NCBI RefSeq assembly: GCF_023159225.1
Contig: NC_063171.1
Coordinates: forward strand, 15,017,142 to 15,081,141
Source: Perognathus longimembris pacificus
Taxonomy: Eukaryota > Chordata > Mammalia > Rodentia > Heteromyidae
Reading direction: 5' to 3'
DNA length: 64,000 nucleotides
Shown: piece by piece, positions 11,767 to 22,307 of the stretch
Position numbering within the stretch: the stretch's first letter is position 1
Layout of the letters: the number at the start of each line of letters is the position of its first letter
Program-made: the position numbers and the translations under genes
The notes under the pieces: model-generated
What the model saw: the letters and a program-made list of their open reading frames with translations, nothing else
The model's database searches: none
What the model was told of the DNA's origin: nothing

Positions 11767-11930
11767 GTATATATATATATGCAATATATGGGGTACTAAA
11801 ATCAGTTACAGTGATATCAGGGGTAAAACCACGGGAAACAAAGACAAAAGAATGTTCAATACTCCACCAAAATGAAGAACAATGAGACTAATTGTTGTGC
11901 ATCTAAGGTCCATTTTTTTTTTCTCAGAAT
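11767..11930 (-). mobile_element. L1 type A 3'UTR internal fragment, antisense
   Basis: 'ggggtactaaaatcagttac' and 'atcaggggtaaaaccacggg' match the antisense 3'UTR at 9290-9330 and 59850-59895. It starts after a short TA run. Confidence 0.7.
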
Positions 11931-12049
11931 AGGTGAATCAGGGTTTATTTTGGAGCCAATTGAAGATGGTAAATATGTAATTATATGGTTGTTTTGTTAC
12001 AGAATGATTTACTACAATAGTACATATTATACATATTTATAATTATTTT

Positions 12050-12272
12050 ATATTGTTATTGTAAAGGTGACTTACAGAAGGATTACAGTTACATAAGTCA
12101 GGTAAGGAGTACATTTCTTTTTACTTTATTAGGAAGAATTTCCCCAGTAAGAATTACTATATTAATATAATGAAGGGAGAATTAACAAGTTTTATGAGAA
12201 ATTTATTTGCCTTACATATGAAATTGTAAACCCTCTGTACTTCACTTTGACAATAAAGAAGAAAAAAAAGAA
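12050..12272. mobile_element. Two L1 3' ends in inverted orientation
   Basis: 12050-12125 is an antisense type A terminus ('gtaaaggtgacttacagaag'). 12171-12272 is a sense terminus ('cttacatatgaaattgtaaa' to 'ttgacaataaagaag' and an A-rich tail). They face each other across about 45 bp. Confidence 0.7.
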
Positions 12273-12522
12273 TATTTTTAAACCATTGGATGTTTTCCAA
12301 AAATGATTGTTGTTTCCTGCATTACCAATTACTATTTGCATCTATATTGTCAGCATTATCATTTGCTATTTAATAAGCAATGAAGCAAAACTCACAAAAA
12401 TGATGACTCAGAATCCATCATTGAATCTTATTAGCATGTAAACTGATTTTTAGAAGTGAACTGCTTATAAGGAAGTAAGACTGCCATGGAAGAAAACATG
12501 CTAGATTTTTTTATTTTTTATT

Positions 12523-12600
12523 TTTTCTATACTGGGAATTGAACCCAGGACATTGTACTTGCTAGGCAAGCACTTTCCAACTGAGTTACATTCCAGCCCA
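12523..12600 (-). mobile_element. ID-like tRNA-derived SINE monomer, antisense
   Basis: Minus strand reads GGGCTGGAATGTAACTCAGTT, then a CTTGCCTAGCAAG anticodon-arm-like segment and GGGTTCAATTCCC (polymerase III B box). No right monomer follows. Confidence 0.8.
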
Positions 12601-13995
12601 AGCTAGAAGTTTTTGGTGTGCTGATCATTGAAACTGTGAGATGGGAATAAACAGGAGAATGATGGTCTAGGCTGGTTTATGCAAAATGTACAAGATATTA
12701 CCTAAAAAATAAACCATACATATTTTATGCATAAAAATAATGTCACATTCTGTTGAAAATAACAACAACAATGAACATTATTTTATCTAATATTTTTGCC
12801 TCCTTTTCAAAATAGCATTAGCAATTAAGGTAACAAATCTTTACGTGGATTAGAAAATTATTGAAATCCTTCATGGGTTAGAGAAGAAAATGAACCATAA
12901 TAGACTCTGGTTTGACTTTTTCTAAATATCCATAACCAATACCAATTAATCACTGAAACTCATTTATCTATTTTTAAAGTATATTTGCTGAATTAATATT
13001 TATTGAAGTTAATGCTAATATACTTTGCATTAATACTACTACATTTTATAGCATATATTTTATTAATACTAGTATATATTATATTCCAGTAATTTTGAGG
13101 CAAAATATAATTTAGAGGGTGATTATAATGTCAAAAGGAAAATGAAGACATTATTTTTATGCATAAAATATGTTTGGTTTAATATGACCACTGTGTTATC
13201 TGTGAACAGGTCAAATTTTGTAATAAACAAATATTTGCTTTACCAAGAAATGGCAGAATTCAAAACCATTTTATTGTTTATTTTTGAATGTTCCAAATTG
13301 CATTCAAATGATATTGAAAATTAAACATATGGAAAAAAAAGTTTGGAGTTCTCAAAGAGAGCTGCCATTTCTTTTGTTCTTGTATAAATCATAGGTATAA
13401 GACTATTGAGCATTTGAATTTTGTCTAGTAAATATGTGGCGATAATTTTCCAGAGGAAAATATTTGTAGCATATCTTTTGATAAAAATCTGTTTAAAAAA
13501 AGAAAATGCTAAAGAAAGTTCAAAATATTTCTATTGCAAATTGTTAGTAGTTTGTTTCAGAGATGTGATTATGAGCCAAGAAAATGTAACTACATTTTTG
13601 TAATGGGAGAAAGAATATTCTTCATAAAATTTGGTAATGAATTTGTCAATCCTCTACATGGTAATACATACTGCAGATATTAAAAACTGTCTCAATTTAA
13701 AAATAATGAGTTTAGTGGCCCTTGTTATCTTTGTAGAGTTGTTTTTATGCTTTTGGTTTGTTCTTGTTTGTATTTTTTTTAACAAAAGAAACTGTTCTCA
13801 CTTCTTGATCTATGGAGGTATGAAGTTTGGGAAATGTCTATTGTACTTGCTATTATATTGTCTTCTGTAATATTTTCTTCAATGTGATATTTACATTTTC
13901 CATATGAAGTAGTTTGAAAAATTTCTACTTACTTGTTCTTCTTAGTCATCTTGCTCCTTCATTCTCCTTTTTTAGGGGGAGGACAGAGTTAGTTT
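12601..13995. other. AT-rich interval, no gene seen
   Basis: Very AT-rich. Several open frames of 60-79 codons are consistent with chance in AT-rich sequence and show no family signature. Confidence 0.6.
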
Positions 13996-15545
13996 TATTT
14001 ATTTATTTTTTTAATTTTTATTGTAAATGTGATGTACAGAGGGTTTCCAGTTACATGACGCAGGTGAAGAGTACATTTAATTTTGGACCGTGTCATTCCC
14101 TGACTCATTCTCTCCAAGATTTTAGCCTCCCAAATTCCTTCACATAAAACTTGTATAGTTCATTTCCAACATAGTGTCCAGTGTATTTCACTGCTGAATT
14201 CTATCAACCTTTGTGTAACCATTCTATGTTTCCTCTTTCTCTCACCAAATTAGATAAACAAATAAGCTATACAAGACAAAGGGAACAGAATCAAATAGTA
14301 ACCGGAAGGAATAAACCAAAGAATAAAGGAAGGAAGAAAAGAAAAGGGAAAAAGAACAACAAAGTGTACAGTAATTAAAAAAAAAATCTTTGTTTCCATT
14401 TCTGGCAGTTCATTTCCATAAGCATCATTTTATATGATCTTATGAATATAACTATTGAGCCCTTGAAATCCTCTGCTAAGAATATCCTCCTTTGGTGTCA
14501 CTTTTTGTCAGAAGCCAAACTTGCAGCTAAATTCTTCTTGATCTCTGGCCGTGTTTTCAAGGACGTGCAAGGACATGGCTTAATGGAAAATAGAAAATGC
14601 TTTACTATGTCTGCCATGAGTCCATTCTTACGTTAACCAACCTCACCCTGTCTTAGCTATGTTGGGTATTGCTAACTCCAAGCCTTTTTGAGTTCTGGAA
14701 TTTTAAGCCTATGCTATTTCCTGGTTTTCTAACTGCATATACCCTGAAAGTTAAGAATAAACCTGGCAGCAGTCTTGAGTTACAATCTGAGGCTGCCGAA
14801 CTCCCTTACCCCATCTTTGCCTCTTGTCTTTTTTCTCTTGTCTTGTATTTTTCCTTTTCTTTAATCCTAGCTCCCCTCATTCAGGTTTCCCTTTTCGCTG
14901 CCGGCTGGCTCTGGCAGAACTTCTGTTTATTTAATCATGTCCAGGTGTAATTATTTGTATTTTAACATACATTGGGTTTACTTGTACATGGTAGGCATAT
15001 TCCAATTTTTTACAAATGAAGGAAACCTTGGAGCCTATATTTCTTTGAGTCTGTGTTACTTTGCTTAGCATATTTTTTTCTATTTCATTCCATTTCCTGA
15101 CAAATGAGGCAATGCCATTCTTTGTGATGGACCATAGAATTCCATTGTCTATATATACAACGTGTTCTTGTTCCATTCATCCATTGTGGGACTTCACACT
15201 GCAATGAACATGGGTTTGCTGGTGGTTTTGATGTAGCCTCATTTGTGGTCAATTGCATAGATGCCCAGGAATGGAATTGTTGGGTCATAGGGAAGCTCTT
15301 TCTTTAGTCTTTTGCATAAACGCTATACTGCTTTTCAGTGATTGAATATGTTTACATACCAACCAACAGTGTAGTAGTTTTACCTTTTGGCCTCATCTCC
15401 ACACCCATCTGTTATTGGTAGTTTTCTTTATAATGGCGATTGTAACGAGTAAGGTAGAATCTTGGTATTATTGTTATTTGTATTCTTTTAGGGCAAGATA
15501 TGTTGACCATTTTTTTTTCATATGCCTATTGGCCATTCTTAGTTC
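13996..15545 (-). mobile_element. L1 3' part, antisense, split by a solo LTR
   Basis: 13996-14505 is antisense type A 3'UTR. After the LTR (14506-14915), 14916-15545 continues through the 3'UTR start into ORF2 C-terminal sequence: 'ccattcatccattgtgggac', 'ttgttgggtcatagggaag', then 'caccaaca'-like GTL/HCWW codons at about 15360-15390. The same L1 continues across the LTR, so the LTR inserted later. Confidence 0.8.
14506..14915 (+). mobile_element. Solo LTR, class II ERV family
   Basis: Starts TGTCAGAAGCCAAACTTGCAGC and ends GCTGGCTCTGGCA in its two termini (TG...CA). It contains AATAAA at about 14755 and a pyrimidine-rich U5 (14815-14880). It is homologous along its length to the 3' LTR of the provirus at 36484-36876 (minus strand: TGTAGAGAGCTGAGC ... 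GGCTCTGGCA). Length is about 410 bp. I could not identify a clean 6-bp TSD (flanks ACTTTT and GAACTT). Confidence 0.8.
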
Positions 15546-15658
15546 TTTTTCCAAAATAACCACTAAAATCCACTAGAGGGAAAATTTTCAAGTTAATCAT
15601 ATATCCCAAATTATGTCTATGCCCTTTATGTCTGGAATATATGAAAATTACCTCATAT

Positions 15659-15672
15659 AGAAACAGAAAGTT
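15659..15672. repeat. Left 14-bp TSD of full-length L1
   Basis: AGAAACAGAAAGTT, repeated exactly at 22294-22307 after the L1 poly-A tail. Confidence 0.95.
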
Positions 15673-16810
15673 GAGGAGGGAAAGATGGCGCCGATAGAAT
15701 AGGGAGGCACCCCGACTCGCTCCAACGGCATAGTGAGCTGGGAACTCCAATACCCAACACCCCATCAAGAACCCAGCAAAACCAGCAGCCAGAAGCAGTG
15801 GAGAAATGCAGGAAAACAAAAAGGAGCAAAAAAGAAGAACTGAAAACCTACACGGAGCCGGAGATTCACCGGGGCACCCTCCCCCCACCAGCCGACCCTG
15901 GCCCAAACAGGGTCAGGCTGGGAAAGGGGAACCTGGCGATCGGCAGACAGGCTGCCAGGAGCGCAGAATTCATATAGTGGGAGACCCCACGGACACAAGG
16001 CAGGGTGCGGACCAAGACACACACCGGCAGCGACGAGAAGTTTGGGTCCACACCGGGTCCGGACAAAGGAACCCAGCATGGCAGAAATCGGGAACCAGGG
16101 AAGCCACCACGACACATAGCCAACCCCTGGAGGGTCAACGGCTGCGCGGGACACACACACAAAGCAGCAAAAGTGAGTGCCCTCCCTCCCGCACCCCCAC
16201 CCCTGAGGGAACAAAGAACCCCCAAATAAGGCGGGGAAGCTCCCATCAGGCGCTGGGAAGTCAGTTTAGCAGGGGAAGGGCGGAGCAGCCCCAAGGCCCC
16301 ACAGGTTCCTGAACTGGCAGAACCAGCCCCGCCCCCTTCCCAACAGGGGCCGGGAGATGGCCAGTTGTGCAAACCCCACCCTAGGTGGGACCTCGTAGGC
16401 TCTTACAACTAAAACCACAGGCGTTGGTAAGCAATACCAGCCCAGCAGGGTCACCTGAGCCTGATCAAGTCCCCCACTCACTGCAGAGGTTAGGACTGAA
16501 GGTGCCAAGCCACACCCGGACAGTCGATCCCACTGGACCCCACACATACCGCCCCCCCCCAACGGACTCGTGGGAGGGCACAAGCACAACCCAACAACCC
16601 AAGACTTGCTCTGGGAGGCATATTCCGCCGAAGTGTCTGTTGCAGTGGACGCTCAGCGCACAGGAGGGCGGGGCCCCCGTGACAGCGCCCGCTCTGGTAG
16701 GCGTACCCTGCACTGGTGGGCGGAGCCACAGCAGCAGCACCTGCTGCCATAGACACGCGTACACAGGAGAGAGGGAAGAACCAAACCTGAGAAGCCATCC
16801 AGATCTCCAG
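15673..16810 (+). promoter_or_regulatory. L1 5'UTR with internal promoter region
   Basis: GC/CpG-rich, unlike its AT-rich flanks. AAGATGGCG at 15682-15690, ten bases from the element's first base, matches the YY1 core and sits where human L1 also carries a YY1 site that positions transcription start (established for human L1; inferred here). The frame of ORF1 stays open upstream to 16385, but nothing indicates that this part is translated. Confidence 0.8.
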
Positions 16811-17980
16811 ATGCGCAAATCACAAAGAAACATAACTCAGTTCATCAAAGGGCAAGCCAACTCGCCAGCTCCAAAAAGCAGCACGACAGAAGAGGAGATG
16901 GAGACTAAAAAAGCAAATGAGGCAATGTTAACAGGAATGATCGAAAGCGTCAGAAATGAAATCAGAAAACAATTCCAGGAATTTAGAGCGGAAATCTGGA
17001 AGGACACCCAGGAAGCCAAGAAAGAAATGGAAGCAAAACTGGATACAATGCAAGCCTGCTTTAAAGAAATGGAAACAAAAATGGATACAATGCAAGCTGC
17101 CTTTAAAGAAAATCTCCACATCCTGAGAATTGAAATGCATGAAAAAATAGATTTGAAATACAACTCTTTAAAGGAAGAAATCTCCACGATCAGAGCTGAT
17201 ATGACAAACATAAATAGCTCTCTGACATGCATAAACTCCGCAATTGAAACCATAACACAAAGAGTAGACGACATAGAATCCAGAATCTCTCGCCTGGACG
17301 ATGAAGCAGCTGACAACAACCAGAAAATGACCACACTCCAAGAAAAGGTGAAGCTTCAGGGAAGACTAATCCAGGAACTAATGGACAAAGACAAGAGATA
17401 TAATCTGCGCATAATTGGAATAGAAGAAGGAGCCGAATACCAGAGCAGAAGGCTTAATCATGTTCTCAATAAAGTTATTGCAGAAAACTTCCCCAATCTC
17501 ACAGGGGACCCCATCCAGGTAACAGAAGCCTATAGGACACCTGGCAGGCCAGACCCCTGGAAAGCCACCCCAAGGCACATAATATTCAAGACTACAGACC
17601 TCAAGATTAAAGAGCAAATTCTGAATTCAGCCAAAGCGAAGAAGGAAACTTTTTTCAATGGGAAGAGGATTCGAATAACATCCGACTTATCCACACAAAC
17701 TTACCAAGCTCGAAGTGAGTGGAAGAACACCATCCAAGTACTCCAGAATAACAATTTACAACCTCGGATCAAATATCCAGCGAAATTGGAGTTCACATTC
17801 GAAGGGAGAACCAGATCTTTCCACACCAAAGAGGAGTTAAAGGAGTATGTGAATAAAAAACTAGCCCTACAGCGAATATTAAGAGGGGATCCCCACCCAA
17901 CAGAGATCGTAAAAGACACACAGACAGAATCAGAAAGAAACTTCAATAGCCAAAGTCCAGCAGAAACACAAGCTCACTAA
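16811..17980 (+). CDS. L1 ORF1p, intact, 389 aa
   Basis: RNA-binding chaperone of the L1 ribonucleoprotein. The ATG at 16811 was chosen over the more upstream in-frame start (16385) because it aligns with the ORF1 start of the minus-strand L1 (MxKSQRNIT) and with the usual ORF1p N-terminus. Order: basic N-terminal region (residues 1-25), long coiled coil (about 35-185, heptad-rich with KKEMEAKLDTMQ), RNA-recognition motif (about 196-290, starting RYNLRIIGIEEG and including EAYRTPGRPDP), and C-terminal domain (about 295-375, ARSEWKNTIQVLQ to FHTKEELKEYV). A 14-residue unit is repeated in the coiled coil (17021-17104). Length is slightly above the ~340-380 aa usual for the family, as the duplication would explain. 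No internal stop. Confidence 0.93.
   Translation: MRKSQRNITQFIKGQANSPAPKSSTTEEEMETKKANEAMLTGMIESVRNEIRKQFQEFRAEIWKDTQEAKKEMEAKLDTMQACFKEMETKMDTMQAAFKENLHILRIEMHEKIDLKYNSLKEEISTIRADMTNINSSLTCINSAIETITQRVDDIESRISRLDDEAADNNQKMTTLQEKVKLQGRLIQELMDKDKRYNLRIIGIEEGAEYQSRRLNHVLNKVIAENFPNLTGDPIQVTEAYRTPGRPDPWKATPRHIIFKTTDLKIKEQILNSAKAKKETFFNGKRIRITSDLSTQTYQARSEWKNTIQVLQNNNLQPRIKYPAKLEFTFEGRTRSFHTKEELKEYVNKKLALQRILRGDPHPTEIVKDTQTESERNFNSQSPAETQAH
17021..17104 (+). repeat. 42-bp tandem duplication in ORF1 coiled coil
   Basis: 17021-17062 and 17063-17104 are in-frame copies (units AAAGAAATGGAAGC... and AAAGAAATGGAAAC...), differing at only a few bases. Each encodes 14 residues (two heptads), so register is kept. 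Confidence 0.95.
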
Positions 17981-18025
17981 AGACAAGAAAAAAAAAAAAA
18001 GAAGAAAAAACAGCCCACCAAGAAA

Positions 18026-21000
18026 ATGGAAGGAGAAAAAACACCCTTATCCTTGATCTCTTTAAATATAAATGGCTTAAACTCCCCGATTAAGAGGAGC
18101 AGACTGGCAGAATGGATTCGCAAACAAAAAGTTGACATCTGCTGTCTACAAGAGACCCACCTTACAGCAAGGGACAAAAACAGGCTTCGAGTGAAAGGAT
18201 GGAGCAAGATCTACCAAGCAAACGCATCCACCAAAACGGCAGGTGTAGCCATTCTGATCTCAGACAAGCTGGACTTCTCTTTAAAGTCCACTCAAAAAGA
18301 CAAAGAAGGACACTACATATTAATACAAGGAAAAATCCAGAATCAAGAAATCACGGTGATAAATGTATACTCACCAAACAAAAGAGGCCCGACATATGTC
18401 AAGCAAATTCTCAAAGAATTACAGAGCAAGATAGATGCAAACACAATCATAGTGGGTGACTTTAATACTCCTCTCTCTCCAAGAGACAGATCCAACACCC
18501 AGAGGATTAGTAAGGGAGCTGAGGACCTAAATAACACCATTTCCCAAATGGATCTAACAGACCTATACAGAACCTTTCACCCTACAGAGACCCAATACAC
18601 CTTCTTTTCAGCAGCCCATGGATCATATTCCAAAATAGACCACGTAATAGCCCACACAAAGAACCTCAGCAAATACAAAAGTATTGACGTCATCCCATGT
18701 ATTATATCTGATCACAGTGGATTAAAGGTAACCCTCAACAACAAAGGATACCACAGAGCCTATACACACTCTTGGAGGCTAAACCCCAGGCTGCTATCCA
18801 ACACTTGGGCCACAGATCAAATTAAAGATGAAATCAACGAATTCATAAGCCACAATGACAAAGAAAACACATCACAAAGAAACCTATGGGACACAGCTAA
18901 GGCAGTACTGAGGGGCAAGATCATTGCACTCAGCACCTACATTAAAAGAATGGAAGCAGAGCAGGTGAATACCCTCACGATGAAACTAAAACAACTGGAG
19001 AAACAAGAAATGACAGAATGTAAAACGACTAGGAGGGGAGAGATCACGAAGATTAAAGAAGAGATAAATCTGATTGAAAATAGAAAGACCATTCAACAAA
19101 TAAATAAGACTAAAAGCTGGTTCTTTGAGAAAATAAACAAAATTGACAGACCCCTTGCAAGACTTACAAAAAAAAAGAAGAGAAGAGATTCATATTCGTA
19201 AAATCAGGGACTGCACAGGAAAAATTATAACAAGTACACACGATATTCAAACAATCATAAGGAACTATTTCCAAAACCTCTACTCAGCAAAAAACAATAA
19301 TTTTACAGAAATGGATCAATTCTTAGAGAAGTACAAACTGCCCAAACTGAACCAAGAAGAAATAAATCAACTAAATAAACCAATAACTTATGGTGAGATA
19401 CAGGAGGTAATCAAGAACCTCCCTAGGGGCTGGGGATATAGCCTAGTGGCAAGAGTGCCTGCCTCGGATACACGAGGCCCTAGGTTCGATTCCCCAGTAC
19501 CACATACACAGAAAATGGCCAGAAGCGGTGCTGTGGCTCAAGTGGCAGAGTGCTAGCCTTGAGCAAAGAGAAGCCAGGGACACTGCTCAGGCCCTGAGTC
19601 CAAGGCCCAGGACTGGCCAAAAAAAAAAAAAAAAAGAACCTCCCTACTAAGAAAAGCCCAAGCCCAGATGGATTCACCAACGAATTCTACAAAACCTTTA
19701 GTGAGGAGCTAATTCCAATACTCCTCAAACTCTTCCGCGAAATAGAAACGGAGGGAGAAATCCCAAACTCATTCTACGAAGCTAATATCATACTCATTCC
19801 CAAACCAGGCAAAGATCCAACAAAAAAAGAGAACTACAGACCAATATCACTAATGAACACAGATGCAAAGCTCCTCAATAAAATATTAGCTAATAGGATC
19901 CAGAAACTGATTAAGAATATCATACATCATGACCAAGTAGGCTTCATCCCTCAGTGACAAGGATGGTTCAACATCTGTAAATCAATCAACGTAATTCACC
20001 ACATAAACAGAACTAAAATCAAGAATCACATTGTTATCTCAGTCGATGCCCAAAAAGCCTTTGACAAAATACAACATCCATACCTATTAAAAGCTTTGGA
20101 GAGAACAGGAATAGATGGAACATTCCTCAAAACAATAAAAGCCATATACAACAGACCAACTGCTAATATCATATTAAATGGAGAGAAACTTAAATCATTC
20201 CCCCTAAACTCAGGAACAAGACAAGAATGCCCACTCTCCCCACTTCTATTCAACATAGTGCTGGAATCCCTAGCCATAGCAATAAGGCAAGAGGAGGACA
20301 TCAAAGGGATCCACATCGGCAAGGAAGAAATCAAGTTATCCCTATTCGCAGATGACATGATCTTATATCTATGGACCCAAAAAACTCAGTCCCCAAACTC
20401 CTACACCTAATAAACCAATTTGGCAAAGTAGCAGGATACAAAATCAACCCACAAAAGTCAGCAGGTTTTCTGTACACCAGCAATAGACAAACAGAAAAGG
20501 AAATTATGGAAACAATTCCATTTACAGTAGCCAAAAAAAGAATAAAGTACCTAGGGATCAACTTAACCAAGTACGTGATGGACCTATTTAATGAAAACTA
20601 CAAAAACCTAATAAGGGAAATCAAAGAAGACACAAGGAGATGGAAAGACCTCCCATGCTCATGGGTAGGCAGAATCAATATAGGGAAAATGGCCATATTG
20701 CCCAAATTGTTATACAAATTCAATGCAATACCTATCAAAATCCCAGCCACATTCTTCACTGAAATAGAGAAACCAATCCATAAATTCATATGGAACAGCA
20801 AAAAACCTAGAATAGCCAAAGCAATTCTAGGCAAAAAAAGCAGTGCAGGAGGTATCACCATACCTGACTTCAAGCTCTACTACAAGGCCATCATAACAAA
20901 AACAGCATGGTATTGGTATAAAAACAGATCGGAAGACCAATGGATTAGAACTGAAGACCCAGAAATAAAACCGCACTCTTACAACCAACTGATATTCGAC

Positions 21001-22074
21001 AAAGGAGCTAAAGACATACAATGGAATAAACATAGCCTCTTCAACTACTGGTGCTGGGAGAACTGGGCAGCCATATGCAGAAAACTCAAAGTAGACCCAA
21101 GCCTATCACCATGCACCAAGATCAACTCAAAATGGCTCAAGGACCTCAACATCAGACCTGAATCCTTGAAACTACTGAAGGACAGAGTAGGAAAGACACT
21201 AGAACTTATAGGCACAGGAAGGAACTTCCTGAATAGAGTCCCAGGGGCACAACAAATAGGGGAAAGACTCGACAAATGGGACTACTACAAATTAAAAAGT
21301 TTCTGCACAGCTAAGGACATAGCCACCAAAATAGAAAGACTGCCAACGATATGGGAAAGGATATTTACCAGCACAGCAACAGACAAAGGCCTGATATCTG
21401 TCATCTACAGAGAACTCAAAAAACTAAGCCCATCCAAGCCCAATAAACTTATTAGGAAATGGGCAAAAGAGCTAAAGAGAGTCTTCACAAGAGAAGATAT
21501 AAAAATGGCAAAGAAACATATGAGGAAATGCTCAACATCCCTGCTAGTAAAGGAAATGCAAATAAAAACAACCCTGAGATACCACCTCACCCCAGTTAGA
21601 ATGGCCTATACTCTGAACTCAGGAAACAACAAATGCTGGAGGGGCTGTGGGGAAAGAGGAACCCTTCTCCATTGTTGGTGGGAGTGCAAATTAGTACAAC
21701 CACTTTGGAGAACAGTATGGAGGTTTCTCAAAAAGCTCAATATAGACCTACCCTATGACCCAGCCATACCACTCCTAGGCATCTATCCTAAACAGCAAAA
21801 TCCAAGATATCAAAAAGGCATTTGTACTTCCATGTTTATCGTGGCACAATTCACAATAGCTAAAATATGGAAACAACCCATATGCCCCTCCACAGATGAA
21901 TGGATCCAAAAAATATGGTACTTATACACAATGGAATACTACATAGCGATTAGGAATGGTGAAATACTGTTATTCGCAGGGAAATGGTCAGAACTCGAAC
22001 AAATAAGGTTGAGTGAGACAAGCCTAGAACACAGAAAACAAAGGGGCATGATCTCCCTGATATATGACTGTTAA
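18026..22074 (+). pseudogene. L1 ORF2 (endonuclease/reverse transcriptase), disrupted
   Basis: ORF2p nicks DNA and reverse-transcribes L1 RNA. Endonuclease: SLNINGLNSP and LQETHL near the start (18050-18165), VGDFNTPLSPRD about 18450-18485, SDHSGL about 18708. Reverse transcriptase: FADDMILYL at about 20346-20370. C-terminal cysteine motif [18 protein letters not shown] about 21633-21690. Breaks: a frameshift at an A run (about 19168-19180), SINE insertion 19426-19633 with TSD, an in-frame TGA at 19955-19957, and a frameshift just after FADD (about 20371-20390). From 20371 to 22074 the frame is open for 567 codons. Excising the SINE plus one TSD (221 bp) restores the pre-insertion frame relation, so the insertion hit a then-continuous frame. 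The start at 18026 (MEGEKTP) is 45 bp after the ORF1 stop. Confidence 0.93.
19413..19646 (+). mobile_element. IDL-Geo SINE with 13-bp TSD, inserted in L1 ORF2
   Basis: SINE body 19426-19633; TSD AAGAACCTCCCTA at 19413-19425 and 19634-19646, exact. Left monomer: tRNA/ID-like, GGGGCTGGGGATATAGCC, A box around TAGCCTAGTGGC and B box GGTTCGATTCC (about 19483-19493). Right monomer (Geo) starts near AGCGGTGCTGTGGCTCAAG (19525) and ends at CCCAGGACTGGCC before a poly-A of about 15. The exact TSD indicates a comparatively recent insertion. Confidence 0.95.
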
Positions 22075-22293
22075 CAAAGGGAGACGGAGAGACAGTAGAG
22101 ACCAAGTCTGTGAATACTGTATATGTTCTTGATACATTGTATATTGCATATATGTCAACTTGACCTAGACAAGGGATAGAAAAACAGGTCGTAAGATATC
22201 ATAAGAAATGTACACACTGCCCTACTATGTAACTGCACCCTCTTTGCACAACACTTTGTAAAAAAATTCATGTCCAATTAATAAAAAAAAAAA
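22075..22293 (+). terminator. L1 3'UTR and poly-A tail
   Basis: G-rich opening 'gggagacggagagacagtag', AATAAA at 22280-22285 and a poly-A tail running into the TSD. Confidence 0.85.
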
Positions 22294-22307
22294 AGAAACA
22301 GAAAGTT
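22294..22307. repeat. Right 14-bp TSD of full-length L1
   Basis: Exact copy of 15659-15672. Confidence 0.95.

Larger units (their letters stand above)
15673..22293 (+). mobile_element. Full-length LINE-1 with 14-bp TSD
   Basis: Complete L1: 5'UTR 15673-16810, ORF1 16811-17980, ORF2 18026-22074, 3'UTR to an AATAAA (22280-22285) and poly-A. Total 6.62 kb, or about 6.4 kb without the 221 bp added by a nested SINE plus its TSD. It is the best preserved element in the window. ORF1 is intact, but ORF2 has at least two frameshifts, one in-frame TGA and the SINE, so it cannot now mobilise itself. Its 3'UTR differs from the type A and B ends but shares 'ataagaaatgtacacactgcc' with type A, indicating common descent. 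Confidence 0.97.

Noticed and set aside
12523..12600. Genuine tRNA gene
   Set aside because: Although it has A- and B-box sequence, it does not fold into an intact acceptor stem by eye and matches the ID SINE pattern.
14496..14920. 6-bp TSD for the solo LTR
   Set aside because: Flanks ACTTTT and GAACTT do not match well enough; the TSD is unproven.
15765..16372. Antisense open frames of 149-168 codons in the L1 5'UTR
   Set aside because: GC-rich composition explains them. Human L1 has an antisense ORF0, but I see no sequence similarity to support an equivalent here.
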